DNA from: Flavobacteriaceae bacterium UBA5534
Lineage (GTDB): Bacteria > Bacteroidota > Bacteroidia > Flavobacteriales > Flavobacteriaceae
NCBI GenBank assembly: GCA_002426015.1
Contig: DINS01000004.1
Coordinates: 264,555-317,422 of the forward strand
Reading direction: 5' to 3'
DNA length: 52,868 nt
The notes under the pieces were generated by a model. The model saw only the letters and a program-made list of their open reading frames with translations, had not been told where the DNA came from and did not search any database. The position numbers were made by a program, and so were the translations under genes. This document shows, one piece after another, positions 27,049 through 35,227 of the stretch. The stretch's first letter is position 1; every line of letters begins with the position of its first letter.

Positions 27049-27786
27049 TTATGGATGAATATTTGAAGAAATAGCCTGTTCGATAGTACGAATTAATTCT
27101 TCCTTATCTACAAAGGTAGCAATTTTGATAGGTTGATGCACTGTGAACTTCAGATGATTTCCAATTCCCATAGGAAATTTACCATATCTTAACATTTTCC
27201 ATGAGTTATTAATGCTGATTGGCACTATGGTAGCCGACGGAATTTTTTTAATCAAAATATCTAGCCCTTTTGTTTGAAAAGGTTTTGGTACACCGTTTTT
27301 ACTACGTGTGCCTTCCGGAAAAATAACAGCAGCTCTTTTAGTCTCCTCAATATATTCTCCAAATTTCATAATTGCTGGTAATGATTGTCTCGGATTTTTT
27401 CGATCAATCAATACAGAGCCTCCATGACGTAAATTGTAAGAAACACTAGGAATCCCTTTACCAAGCTCTTGTTTGCTAATAAATTTTGGATGATGCTTTC
27501 GCATATACCACATTATCGGCGAAATGTCGTACATACTTTGATGATTGGCAACAATAATCAAAGGTTGGTCTGTTTCTATCTGATAAGGATTGGTAAACGT
27601 ATAACGTGTTCCTAACACATTTGTGGAACGCATGATAAAAAACTGTAACCAATCGACACTGATTTTGTGAGCTTTATAGCCAAGTACATTAAAACAAAAC
27701 CATTGTATAGGATGAAACACGATAAGTGTTAATCCGAAACAGATAAAATATAATATGGTTAAAGGGTAAGCTATTAATTTTTGCAT
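27049..27786 (-). CDS. 1-acyl-glycerol-3-phosphate acyltransferase family protein (PlsC-like)
   Basis: 245 residues with one or two N-terminal membrane segments. The acyltransferase motifs are clear: I NHQSMYDI (NHxxxxD form) and III FPEGTRSKNG, with VPISINNSWKML as motif IV. It transfers an acyl group to lysophosphatidic acid at the inner membrane. Together with the desaturase downstream, it forms a short lipid-modifying unit, consistent with placement of unsaturated chains in phospholipids. Confidence 0.92.
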   Translation of the reverse strand: MQKLIAYPLTILYFICFGLTLIVFHPIQWFCFNVLGYKAHKISVDWLQFFIMRSTNVLGTRYTFTNPYQIETDQPLIIVANHQSMYDISPIMWYMRKHHPKFISKQELGKGIPSVSYNLRHGGSVLIDRKNPRQSLPAIMKFGEYIEETKRAAVIFPEGTRSKNGVPKPFQTKGLDILIKKIPSATIVPISINNSWKMLRYGKFPMGIGNHLKFTVHQPIKIATFVDKEELIRTIEQAISSNIHP

Positions 27787-27822
27787 AAAGCAAAATTAAC
27801 AAAAAGTAAAATTAAAAACCTA

Positions 27823-28215
27823 TTAATAGATAGGAATACACTGATTGTTTTCGCAAGTAAAATCTACTGGAGGAACAGGAGTTGAACAATTTGAAACAGC
27901 ATCACAATTTTCGTTATAATCTGCTTCAAGAGCATTATATGCAGCAACTAACGATTGTAACTCTAAAGTATCAATGGATGTTGTATAAAACAAAAATTCC
28001 CAAGGACCACCACAAGGTTTACTACCAACTCCAATGTAGCGACACTCATATTCTTCGCCACAAACAGAAGTATCCATTAAATCTAAAATTTCAATCTTTA
28101 AATCACTTAAATGATTCAGTCGATTTTGGCATTCAGACGGGATATCATCTGAAAGGCAGCTAGACACAGTTAAAAAGACACTAAAAGCAAAGACAAAAAT
28201 TTTAAATGTTTTCAT
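27823..28215 (-). CDS. Small cysteine-rich lipoprotein of unknown function
   Basis: 130 residues. A signal peptide ends in a lipobox-like LTVSSC (Cys about 20). The mature part has many Cys (about ten), including CGEEYECRY, KPCGGPWEF, ENCDAVSNC and TCENNQC, so disulfides are likely in the periplasm. It has no recognised domain. A short 36-base gap separates it from the acyltransferase gene. Confidence 0.65.
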   Translation of the reverse strand: MKTFKIFVFAFSVFLTVSSCLSDDIPSECQNRLNHLSDLKIEILDLMDTSVCGEEYECRYIGVGSKPCGGPWEFLFYTTSIDTLELQSLVAAYNALEADYNENCDAVSNCSTPVPPVDFTCENNQCIPIY

Positions 28216-28265
28216 AATAAGAGTTTTTATTATAGATGTGTTTTTTTGAAAAAGGTTGCGTACAA

Positions 28266-28305
28266 ATGTAAAAAAGCCACAGGAATTTTTGTGGCTTTTT
28301 TACAT
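28266..28305. terminator. Bidirectional intrinsic terminator after brxA
   Basis: Perfect 15-bp inverted repeat (28266-28280 with 28291-28305) containing AAAAAAGCCAC/GTGGCTTTTTT around a 10-base loop. It lies just downstream of the leftward bacilliredoxin gene, with a T-run on the leftward transcript. Confidence 0.88.
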
Positions 28306-28323
28306 TTTATCACACATACTGTT

Positions 28324-28734
28324 TTAGCAGTATTCATTGTAAGCATCAACTAGGTTTTCAGCAATCATTTCTGCTGGACGACCTTCTATATGATGACGCT
28401 CTAACATGTGTACCAATTCTCCGTTTTTAAACAAAGCCATACTTGGCGAACTTGGAGGAAAAGGAATCATGTATTGTCTTGCTTGGTCAACAGCTTCTTT
28501 ATCTACTCCTGCAAAAACAGTCACAATATGATCTGGACGTTTTGCATTTTGTAAACTTATACGAGCACCTGGACGAGCATTGGCAGCTGCGCAACCGCAA
28601 ACAGAATTTACAACTACTAATGTTGTACCTTCTTTTGCTAATGCAGCATTTACAGCTTCTGCAGTATGTAATTCTTCAAAACCAACTTTGGTTAAATCTT
28701 CACGCATTGGTTTTACTAATTCTGCTGGATACAT
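28324..28734 (-). CDS. BrxA/BrxB-family bacilliredoxin
   Basis: 136 residues, full length for the YphP/YqiW family. The active-site CGC is in VVNSVCGCAAANARPG, and the C-terminal FPPSSPSMALFKNGELVHMLERHHIEGR segment is intact. Bacilliredoxins reduce bacillithiol mixed disulfides on proteins after oxidative stress. The presence of this gene suggests the organism makes bacillithiol, as many Flavobacteriaceae do; no bsh gene is in the window. Confidence 0.93.
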   Translation of the reverse strand: MYPAELVKPMREDLTKVGFEELHTAEAVNAALAKEGTTLVVVNSVCGCAAANARPGARISLQNAKRPDHIVTVFAGVDKEAVDQARQYMIPFPPSSPSMALFKNGELVHMLERHHIEGRPAEMIAENLVDAYNEYC

Positions 28735-28766
28735 ATATTTTATTTTTTATAATTTAAATTATGATG

Positions 28767-28774
28767 CAAAGATA
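28767..28774 (-). promoter_or_regulatory. Probable -7 element of the brxA promoter
   Basis: Read leftward this is TATCTTTG, matching TAnnTTTG, 32 bases before the brxA start. No -33 match at the usual distance was found. Confidence 0.45.
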
Positions 28775-28940
28775 CCAATTGTGTAACAAAGTACCTATGT
28801 AATCTACTAACAAATAGTATATTTACTCTGATATTTTATTGTTTAAAAAATAAGGACAGAGTGAACCTACAATATTGTTTCATCTTTTATAAGACTAAAT
28901 TTATATGTAGGTTTGGTCATAAATAAAATCAATTGTTTGC

Positions 28941-29726
28941 ATGAGTTTTTCAAAATGGATAGGAGCATCGTTGGGTTGGTCGTTCGGAGGGCCAATTGGT
29001 GCAATTATAGGATTGGTACTAGGAAGTATTGTTGATTCCATTTCAGATAATGGGACACCATTGTTGGGTGATTGGCAAGATAAACAAAAGAGACAGCCAG
29101 ATTATCGCAATCAAAGACGACCAAGACCACAAGAGCGACCAACAACCAAGTCTGGTGATTTTGAAGTTAGCTTACTCATATTAGCATCTGTAGTTATCAA
29201 AGCCGATGGCAATCAAGACCAACGCGAATTGGATTTTGTGCGACAACAGTTTGTGAGTATGTATGGAAAAGAACGTGCAAACCATGCGTTTAAACTCTTT
29301 AAAGGGATTAGCCAACAGCAGATTCCTGTACGTCAGGTTTGTATGCAAATACAGCAAATGATGGATCATCCATCGCGTTTACAATTGCTTCATTTTCTTT
29401 TCGGAATAGCTAAAGCAGATACTATGGTTACCGAAAATGAAGTAACACAGATTTACACAATCTCTGGTTATTTAGGTATTAGTTCTCGCGATTTTGAAAG
29501 TATTAAAGCCATGTTTTATAATAGTAGCGATAATGCCTATAAGATTTTAGAGATTACTAAAGCTGCAACAGTAGATGAAATTAAAGCTGCTTACCGAAAA
29601 ATGGCAAAAAAATACCATCCTGATAAAGTGATTCATTTAGGTGAAGAACATCAAAAAGGAGCGGAAGAAAAATTCAGACAAGTACAACAAGCTTACGAGC
29701 AATTGCAGAAAGAGAGAGGGTTTTAG
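28941..29726 (+). CDS. TerB-like and DnaJ-domain co-chaperone (DjlA-like)
   Basis: 261 residues. An N-terminal glycine-rich hydrophobic stretch (SFGGPIGAIIGLVLGSIVDS) resembles the membrane or glycine-zipper part of DjlA. A TerB-like helical domain (about 70-170, LLILASVVIKADGNQDQRELDFV) and a C-terminal J-domain (about 195-261, AAYRKMAKKYHPDKV with the HPD triad) follow. It would stimulate a DnaK partner at the membrane. Its 3' end overlaps the convergent permease gene by 4 bases. Confidence 0.9.
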   Translation: MSFSKWIGASLGWSFGGPIGAIIGLVLGSIVDSISDNGTPLLGDWQDKQKRQPDYRNQRRPRPQERPTTKSGDFEVSLLILASVVIKADGNQDQRELDFVRQQFVSMYGKERANHAFKLFKGISQQQIPVRQVCMQIQQMMDHPSRLQLLHFLFGIAKADTMVTENEVTQIYTISGYLGISSRDFESIKAMFYNSSDNAYKILEITKAATVDEIKAAYRKMAKKYHPDKVIHLGEEHQKGAEEKFRQVQQAYEQLQKERGF

Positions 29727-30883
29727 CCTCTAAACAAAAAGAAATCATCTTTCATATCTTCAATTTGAGCGTCTTCATTAGTGATAATATAATCGATAGC
29801 TTGAGACGTGAATTCATCGCCTTTTGACGTCAGCGAGACGATTTTATTGTTGATGTCAATCATATTGTTTTTAAGTGCTAAATCCAAAACCGTCTTACTA
29901 CGTACCTTTTGCCAATTGATATGTTCGTTGAGGTGATTGACGTGGCGTTCACGTTCATCGTCGTGGTTTCTTAAATGCAATAGGAAGGTCAATAAAGAGA
30001 CCTCAATACGCTGTTGTTTTTCTCTGTATATTACTGCAATGAGTCCTTTACTTGGTGCAAACAAATACATGATTAAAAACAAAACACCTAACATAGTTGT
30101 GATGGAGCCTGCAATGGAAGCATCCAACCAATGCGCAAACCAATAGCCAGAAATAGCACTCAAAACGCCAAAAACAATAGCAAGTCCTAGCATTTTCTTT
30201 AAATCTGTAGTCAATAAATAGGCACTTGCAGCAGGCGCAATCATTAAAGCGACTACTAAAATAGCACCAACAGCATCAAAAGCACCAACTGTTGTGACAG
30301 ATGACACTGTCATTAATCCATAATGAATTAAAGCAGGTGAAAAACCAAGTGAAGCCGCAAGCCCAGCATCAAACGTACTTACTTTTAACTCCTTAAAAAA
30401 GGCAATTAATAATCCAACAGTAATAACTAAAATAGAACCTATAATCCATAATGATTTTGGACCAACATCAGTTCCAGAAATAAATAATCTATCAAAAGGT
30501 GCAAAAGCCAATTCACCTAATAAAACCGCATCAACATCTAGATGCACATCATTAGCATTTTTAGCAATCATAATCACACCAATACTAAACAATGCAGGAA
30601 ACACCAATCCAATAGCAGTATCTTCCTTTACCAAACCAGTTTTCTGAATACGTTCAACTAAAACTACTGTAATAACTCCAGTTAAAGCTGCTAATAATAT
30701 GAGTAAAGGAGAGTTGAGGTCTTGTGTGATAAAAAAACCAACCACGATTCCTGGTAATATAGAGTGACTAATAGCATCACTAATCATGGCCATTTTACGA
30801 AGTACTAAAAATGTACCTGGAATAGCACAAGCAATGGCAACTAAACTTGCAATAAGCTGTATTTCTATTTGAGCATTACTCAT
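29723..30883 (-). CDS. Mn/Zn/Fe ABC transporter permease with C-terminal winged-helix-like extension
   Basis: 386 residues from the ATG at 30883, chosen over an ATG 14 codons upstream because it aligns with its paralogue and starts next to the upstream stop. Residues 1 to ~280 form an ABC-3 family permease with about eight to nine helices, including GTFLVLRKMAMISDAISHSILPGI. Residues ~281-386 are cytoplasmic and include a winged-helix-like segment (RSKTVLDLALKNNMIDINNKIVSLTSKG). Ordinary permeases of this family stop near 280. It is the last gene of the metal operon. The 3' end overlaps the convergent DnaJ gene by 4 bases. The partner permease has an equivalent extension. Confidence 0.88.
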   Translation of the reverse strand: MSNAQIEIQLIASLVAIACAIPGTFLVLRKMAMISDAISHSILPGIVVGFFITQDLNSPLLILLAALTGVITVVLVERIQKTGLVKEDTAIGLVFPALFSIGVIMIAKNANDVHLDVDAVLLGELAFAPFDRLFISGTDVGPKSLWIIGSILVITVGLLIAFFKELKVSTFDAGLAASLGFSPALIHYGLMTVSSVTTVGAFDAVGAILVVALMIAPAASAYLLTTDLKKMLGLAIVFGVLSAISGYWFAHWLDASIAGSITTMLGVLFLIMYLFAPSKGLIAVIYREKQQRIEVSLLTFLLHLRNHDDERERHVNHLNEHINWQKVRSKTVLDLALKNNMIDINNKIVSLTSKGDEFTSQAIDYIITNEDAQIEDMKDDFFLFRG

Positions 30884-32003
30884 CTTCTTTTGCTTGTTGG
30901 TTATACAAATTTGAAGCTTTGTCAAAGCCTTTTTGAGTTAAACTCCACATAGTTCCATCTAGCATCACATATTCTTTATCTACTAATTTTTGAAGTGTTT
31001 TTCGAGTAAACCCTTGAAAATTGTTTAATATTTTAATAGTATGAGGATGCGAAATATTGTCGTGTGTTTCTGCAATGTGATACATAAACGCTAACGTTTT
31101 TTGCTGCTCTAAATCACGTCTGTTGGCAATAAATCTGATTTGACGAAACAATAAGCCTCGACTTGGTGAAAATATAAAGGAAAACACTACAAAAACCGAA
31201 GCGACCAAAACAATTACAGGGCCAGTAGATAAATTATTTTGGCTAGAGCTAATCGCAGTTCCAAACACGCCAGAAAATGCTCCAAAAACTGCAGCTAAAA
31301 ACACCATTTTGCTTAAACTGTTAGTCCATTGTCTTGCAGCAGCAGCAGGAGCTAAAAGCATAGCGCTCATAAGCACAACACCTACGGTTTGTAAGCCTAA
31401 AACAATTGCCAAAACAATAAAGCTTGTTATTAAAATATCAATGGTTTTGGTATTAAAACCAAGGGTTTTAGCGTAATCTTTATCAAATAATAATATTTTA
31501 AATTCTTTCCAAAAGAGTAGTAGTACAAACAAACAAAGGCCTGTAACAATTGCCATTAACCAAACATCACTTTCAACTAGTGTGGCTGCTTGTCCGAATA
31601 AATATTTATCTAATCCTGCTTGATTGGCGTTTGGTTGCTTTTGAATAAAAGTGAGTAAAAGCATTCCAAAACCAAAAAACAACGACAGAATTAATCCTAA
31701 AGCAGTATCTGATTTTAAGTGTGTTTTGGTAATAATACCTCTAATCCAAAACGTGCCTAAAAGTCCACTAACTAAAGCGCCTAATAGCAATGTATTACTG
31801 TCTTTTGCTCCTGTAATTAAAAATGCAATAGCAATTCCAGGTAATGCAGCATGCGAAATAGCATCACCAAGTAAACTTTGTTTACGAAGCACAGCAAAGC
31901 TACCAAGCATACCAGTAACTGCTCCTAAAATAGCAGTTCCTAATGTGATGGTACGAAGTGTGTAATCACTAAATACTAAAGAAAAATACTCTTGTAAATC
32001 CAT
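30876..32003 (-). CDS. Mn/Zn/Fe ABC transporter permease with C-terminal winged-helix-like extension
   Basis: 375 residues. Residues 1 to ~280 are the ABC-3 permease with GSFAVLRKQSLLGDAISHAALPGIA. Residues ~285-375 form a soluble tail: RRDLEQQKTLAFMYHIAE, then a winged-helix pattern FTRKTLQKLVDKEYVMLDGTMWSLTQKGFDKA that looks like the wing and third helix of DtxR or MarR regulators. The gene starts within the ATPase stop codon (shared base 32003) and overlaps the second permease by 8 bases. It is one half of the membrane channel for Mn2+, Fe2+ or Zn2+ import. Confidence 0.88.
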   Translation of the reverse strand: MDLQEYFSLVFSDYTLRTITLGTAILGAVTGMLGSFAVLRKQSLLGDAISHAALPGIAIAFLITGAKDSNTLLLGALVSGLLGTFWIRGIITKTHLKSDTALGLILSLFFGFGMLLLTFIQKQPNANQAGLDKYLFGQAATLVESDVWLMAIVTGLCLFVLLLFWKEFKILLFDKDYAKTLGFNTKTIDILITSFIVLAIVLGLQTVGVVLMSAMLLAPAAAARQWTNSLSKMVFLAAVFGAFSGVFGTAISSSQNNLSTGPVIVLVASVFVVFSFIFSPSRGLLFRQIRFIANRRDLEQQKTLAFMYHIAETHDNISHPHTIKILNNFQGFTRKTLQKLVDKEYVMLDGTMWSLTQKGFDKASNLYNQQAKEDE

Positions 32004-32740
32004 TACTCTTGAATACTCACTTTATAGTTAATTCCGTAGGTTTTGGTTAAATTATCATCATTAAAAATGTCTTTAACAGGGCCAGTTGCTATTTTTTTTA
32101 CATTTAAAAACGTTACCCAATCAAAATATTCTGGAACGGTTTGCAAATCATGATGAACGACGATAACTGTTTTTCCTGCTTTTCTTAATTCTTTTAAAAT
32201 ATTAATGATGGCAATTTCGGTTGTAGCATCTACACCTTGAAACGGTTCGTCCATAAAGTATATGGATGCATCTTGAACCAAGGCTCTGGCTAAAAAAATG
32301 CGCTGTTGTTGTCCGCCAGAAAGCTGACTAATTTGTCTGCTCTTAAAAGGCAACATTCCTACTTTTTCTAAAGCTTCGAGTGCTGCTTTTTTCTCTTTTT
32401 GACCAGGACGTTTAATCCAACCCAAACTTCCGTATGTTCCCATCATCACAACATCTAAAGCTGTAGTTGGAAAATCCCAATCTACACTTCCTTTTTGTGG
32501 AACGTAAGCAACTAGTGAGCGTTGTTTTTCATAAGGCTTTTCGTAAATACTAACACTGCCAGCAATAGGTTTTAAAATACCTAATATAGCTTTTATAAGG
32601 GTAGATTTTCCCGCACCATTTGGTCCAACAATAGCCATAAGCACGCCTTCAGGAATTTCTAAATCGATATCCCAAAGCACAGGCTTGTAGTTGTAAGCAA
32701 CCGTTAAATCGTCAACTTTTACTGCTATTTTTTGTTCCAT
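32003..32740 (-). CDS. Mn/Zn/Fe ABC transporter ATP-binding protein
   Basis: 245 residues. Walker A GPNGAGKST, Q-loop YVPQKGSVDWDFPTT, signature LSGGQQQR, Walker B IYFMDEPF and H-loop VVHHDLQT are all intact. The QKGSVDWDFP form of the Q-loop is typical of metal-importer ATPases (ZnuC/MntB type). It drives the two downstream permeases. One base overlap links it to both neighbours, so the four transporter genes are translated as a unit. Confidence 0.95.
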   Translation of the reverse strand: MEQKIAVKVDDLTVAYNYKPVLWDIDLEIPEGVLMAIVGPNGAGKSTLIKAILGILKPIAGSVSIYEKPYEKQRSLVAYVPQKGSVDWDFPTTALDVVMMGTYGSLGWIKRPGQKEKKAALEALEKVGMLPFKSRQISQLSGGQQQRIFLARALVQDASIYFMDEPFQGVDATTEIAIINILKELRKAGKTVIVVHHDLQTVPEYFDWVTFLNVKKIATGPVKDIFNDDNLTKTYGINYKVSIQE

Positions 32741-33651
32741 TATTTTAATGCGTTTACGATTGTATTTACGTTGTATTTAAACATCCCAATATAGGTTCCT
32801 TCTTCGCTTCCTGCATTTCCTAAAGCATCAGAATATAATGTACCTCCAATTGTAACTTCATGACCTTTAGATTTTACAGCGGCTTGTAAAGCTTCAATAG
32901 TACGTTTCGGAACAGAGCTTTCTACAAAAATGGCTTTTACATTTTTTTCTATAATAAACGCTGCCAATTTTTGTACGTCTTGTACTCCAGCCTCTGTTGC
33001 TGTTGATAATCCTTGTAAACCAACAACTTCAAAGTCATATGCTTTTCCAAAGTAATTAAATGCATCATGAGCTGTAACTAATATGCGTTTTTCTTTTGGT
33101 AATTCTTCAATTTTCAATATAATATCGGCTTTTAAGCTTAAAAGAAGTTTGTAATAGTTTTGCCAATTTTCTTCATAAATTTGAGCGTTTTCAGGGTCGT
33201 TTTCTTGTAAAACTCTTGATACTTCTCTTCCAAAACTGATAAAGTAATCTATATCAAACCAAACATGAGGATCGTAATTTGATGCAAAATAATCGGAACC
33301 AATTAAAGTGCTTTTGTCAATTTCTTCAGCTAAAGCAATTGGTGTTTTATTGCTCTTTTCCATTTTTTCAAATACTTCAACCAATTTACCTTCTAAATGC
33401 AATCCGTTATAAAAAATTATGTCTGCGTTTACAAGTTTAGATACGTCTCCTTCACTGGCTTTATATAAATGCGGATCAACACCACTTCCCATTAAACCTT
33501 GAACATTTATATAATCACCACCAATATTTTTTACCAAATCGGTAATCATTGTAGTAGTAGTAACAATGTTTAGTTTTCCGTTGTCTTTCTTGTCATTTTT
33601 ACAGCCAAAAAAAACTGATATAATTGAGAATATTAATATGTGTTTTTTCAT
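32740..33651 (-). CDS. Metal ABC transporter substrate-binding lipoprotein
   Basis: 303 residues with a short signal peptide and lipobox-like VFFGC (Cys about 17). The cluster A-I metal ligands are visible: His in GVDPHLYKAS, His in SNYDPHVWFD, His or Glu in VTAHDAFNYFG, and an acidic residue in TLYSDALG. There is no His-rich loop, which ZnuA-type zinc binders usually carry, so Mn2+ or Fe2+ is more likely. It is tethered in the periplasm and feeds the permease pair. Confidence 0.92.
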   Translation of the reverse strand: MKKHILIFSIISVFFGCKNDKKDNGKLNIVTTTTMITDLVKNIGGDYINVQGLMGSGVDPHLYKASEGDVSKLVNADIIFYNGLHLEGKLVEVFEKMEKSNKTPIALAEEIDKSTLIGSDYFASNYDPHVWFDIDYFISFGREVSRVLQENDPENAQIYEENWQNYYKLLLSLKADIILKIEELPKEKRILVTAHDAFNYFGKAYDFEVVGLQGLSTATEAGVQDVQKLAAFIIEKNVKAIFVESSVPKRTIEALQAAVKSKGHEVTIGGTLYSDALGNAGSEEGTYIGMFKYNVNTIVNALK

Positions 33652-33655
33652 TGTA

Positions 33656-34486
33656 TTAATTGTTTTTAGTAGGTAATTTGAAACTAACTCCAGCGCTAAT
33701 TAATAAATCTTGTCCTTTGGTGATGCTTGAACCAATTGTGGCATCTAGTTGTACGTTGTTTGAGATTAAATAGGTAAGACCAGCATCCCAAAGATGATTT
33801 GCTTTATTGTTTTCTGGTAAATCACCATAAAGTTCTGCGTAAGCACCTAATTTATCGGTAATACTGTGACCATATGCTATAGTGTAAACGTACGATGCTT
33901 CTGGTGAATCGTCTCCCCAAGCTGCACCAAGATTATATGATAAGCTAGAGTTTTCACTTAAGGTGTGTGCAAATGAAAATCTAAAGTCTACTCCTGTGGT
34001 TTCTGGTTTGTAATCGTTACTTGCAGTAAATGGCAGGTATAAATGACCAAGAAATCCAATTTCCGGGAAGCAGCCATTTTCTTGTGCTATACTTGTTTTA
34101 AAACCAAATAGCAAAGGGTTAAAACCGCTAGTGACATCGTCTAAAGTTGTACCATTTATTTTTGTTTTGCCCTCAACAAAATCCCATCCTAATCGAAGTT
34201 CGAGATTATTTAATAAACCGTAACGAACCAAAGTAGTATTGTAAGTATAGTTTTCATTTTTAATGTTATTGTCTTCAAAAGATTCGTAAAATGCTCCTGT
34301 TTCTACTTGAAGGAAACCTTTTGGCATTGGTGTTGGAGATTCGGTTTGGTCTGGTCTATCAGTTATAAGTGCACCAAAGGTTTTCTTGTCTTGTGCAAAA
34401 GCAGAAACAGACATCGAGCTTAAAAAAAGTGTAACTATGTTCTTGTTAAATTTCGTTGACATAGATAATATTGGTAAAATCTTCAT
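33656..34486 (-). CDS. Outer-membrane beta-barrel, transporter-type
   Basis: 276 residues with a signal peptide ending SVSAFAQ. The mature part has many alternating aromatic strands (FLQVETGAFYESFED, YNTTLVRYGLLNNLELRLGWDFVEG, WDAGLTYLISNNVQLDATIGSSI) and resembles the family named after the MetA region of phenol degradation, which is a generic barrel. The gene sits between the DtxR regulator and the binding lipoprotein in the metal operon, so it may be an outer-membrane metal channel. Two ATGs (34486, 34462) overlap the regulator gene; the second gives a cleaner signal peptide. Confidence 0.8.
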   Translation of the reverse strand: MKILPILSMSTKFNKNIVTLFLSSMSVSAFAQDKKTFGALITDRPDQTESPTPMPKGFLQVETGAFYESFEDNNIKNENYTYNTTLVRYGLLNNLELRLGWDFVEGKTKINGTTLDDVTSGFNPLLFGFKTSIAQENGCFPEIGFLGHLYLPFTASNDYKPETTGVDFRFSFAHTLSENSSLSYNLGAAWGDDSPEASYVYTIAYGHSITDKLGAYAELYGDLPENNKANHLWDAGLTYLISNNVQLDATIGSSITKGQDLLISAGVSFKLPTKNN

Positions 34487-35102
34487 TGAGAAGAATGGTG
34501 TTATTATTGATTGAGATTTGTGTCATTTTGTTTTTATGGAATTGCTTTGCAATAGTAATAGTGTTTCCATATTTCAATCCGTTTTGAGCACAGAAATCAA
34601 AAAACTCTTTATCATCACTCATTAAACGTGAAATGATATACGCTTTACCTTCTGCTGATTGGGATAAAGCAATAGACGTGTCTTCTGTAGTGATTTCTCC
34701 ATCAGCATTTGGAATTGGGTCGCCATGAGGATCAAATTTGGGGTTTCCTAAATACTCACTTATTTTATTCGCCAAAAAATCTGAAGTTTCGTGTTCTAAT
34801 AATTCAGCTTCACGATGAATTTCATGTAAGCTCATATCAAACATTTTGAATAGTAAAGCTTCCCAAAGACGATGTTTGCGAACAACATTTAGTGCCATTT
34901 TCGTGCCTTCTTCAGTGAGTTGCAAAGCTTGATACTTTTCGTATTGCAATAAGTTTTTAGAGGCTAATTTTTTCGCCATATCTGTGGCTGCAGCATTAGA
35001 AATCCCTAATTTTTTTGCAATATTTCCTGGTTTTGTATCGTGATGGTCTTGGATGTCGTTATTGTAAATCGCCTTTACAAAATTTTCAATGGCTACTGAC
35101 AT
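34446..35102 (-). CDS. DtxR/MntR-family metal-dependent regulator
   Basis: 218 residues. An N-terminal winged helix (KPGNIAKKLGISNAAATDMAKKLASKNLLQYEKYQALQL) is followed by the dimerisation/metal domain with H77, E100, E103 and H104, which match the later MntR ligands when aligned. The first ligand position (Asp8 in MntR, Met10 in IdeR) appears to be Asn7, as in many Bacteroidota members. A C-terminal FeoA/SH3-like domain (about 145-218) is present. It probably represses its own operon when Mn2+ or Fe2+ is plentiful. Confidence 0.9.
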   Translation of the reverse strand: MSVAIENFVKAIYNNDIQDHHDTKPGNIAKKLGISNAAATDMAKKLASKNLLQYEKYQALQLTEEGTKMALNVVRKHRLWEALLFKMFDMSLHEIHREAELLEHETSDFLANKISEYLGNPKFDPHGDPIPNADGEITTEDTSIALSQSAEGKAYIISRLMSDDKEFFDFCAQNGLKYGNTITIAKQFHKNKMTQISINNNTILLNEDFTNIIYVNEI

Positions 35103-35124
35103 ATACGTTTTACTTTAATTAAAA

Positions 35125-35140
35125 TTTAAGTCTGCTTAAA
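35125..35140. promoter_or_regulatory. Candidate DtxR-family operator
   Basis: Perfect 16-base palindrome TTTAAG-TCTG-CTTAAA in the leader of the DtxR gene, 8 bases downstream of the predicted -7 element, so it would cover the transcription start. Size and position are as expected for an autorepressor site. Confidence 0.5.
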
Positions 35141-35148
35141 AAAACATT

Positions 35149-35156
35149 CAAATATA
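35149..35156 (-). promoter_or_regulatory. Probable -7 element of the metal-uptake operon
   Basis: Read leftward this is TATATTTG (TAnnTTTG), 46 bases before the DtxR start. Confidence 0.5.
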
Positions 35157-35227
35157 GTTAAAAATTTTTATTTAGGAAGCCATTTTTATAATTAGTAACT
35201 TTCGCTTTTAAATTTTATTCGCCTCTT

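Noticed and set aside
30884..30925. Upstream ATG giving 14 extra residues for the second permease
   Set aside because: The extra residues lie inside the first permease gene and do not align with the paralogue; the ATG at 30883 fits better.
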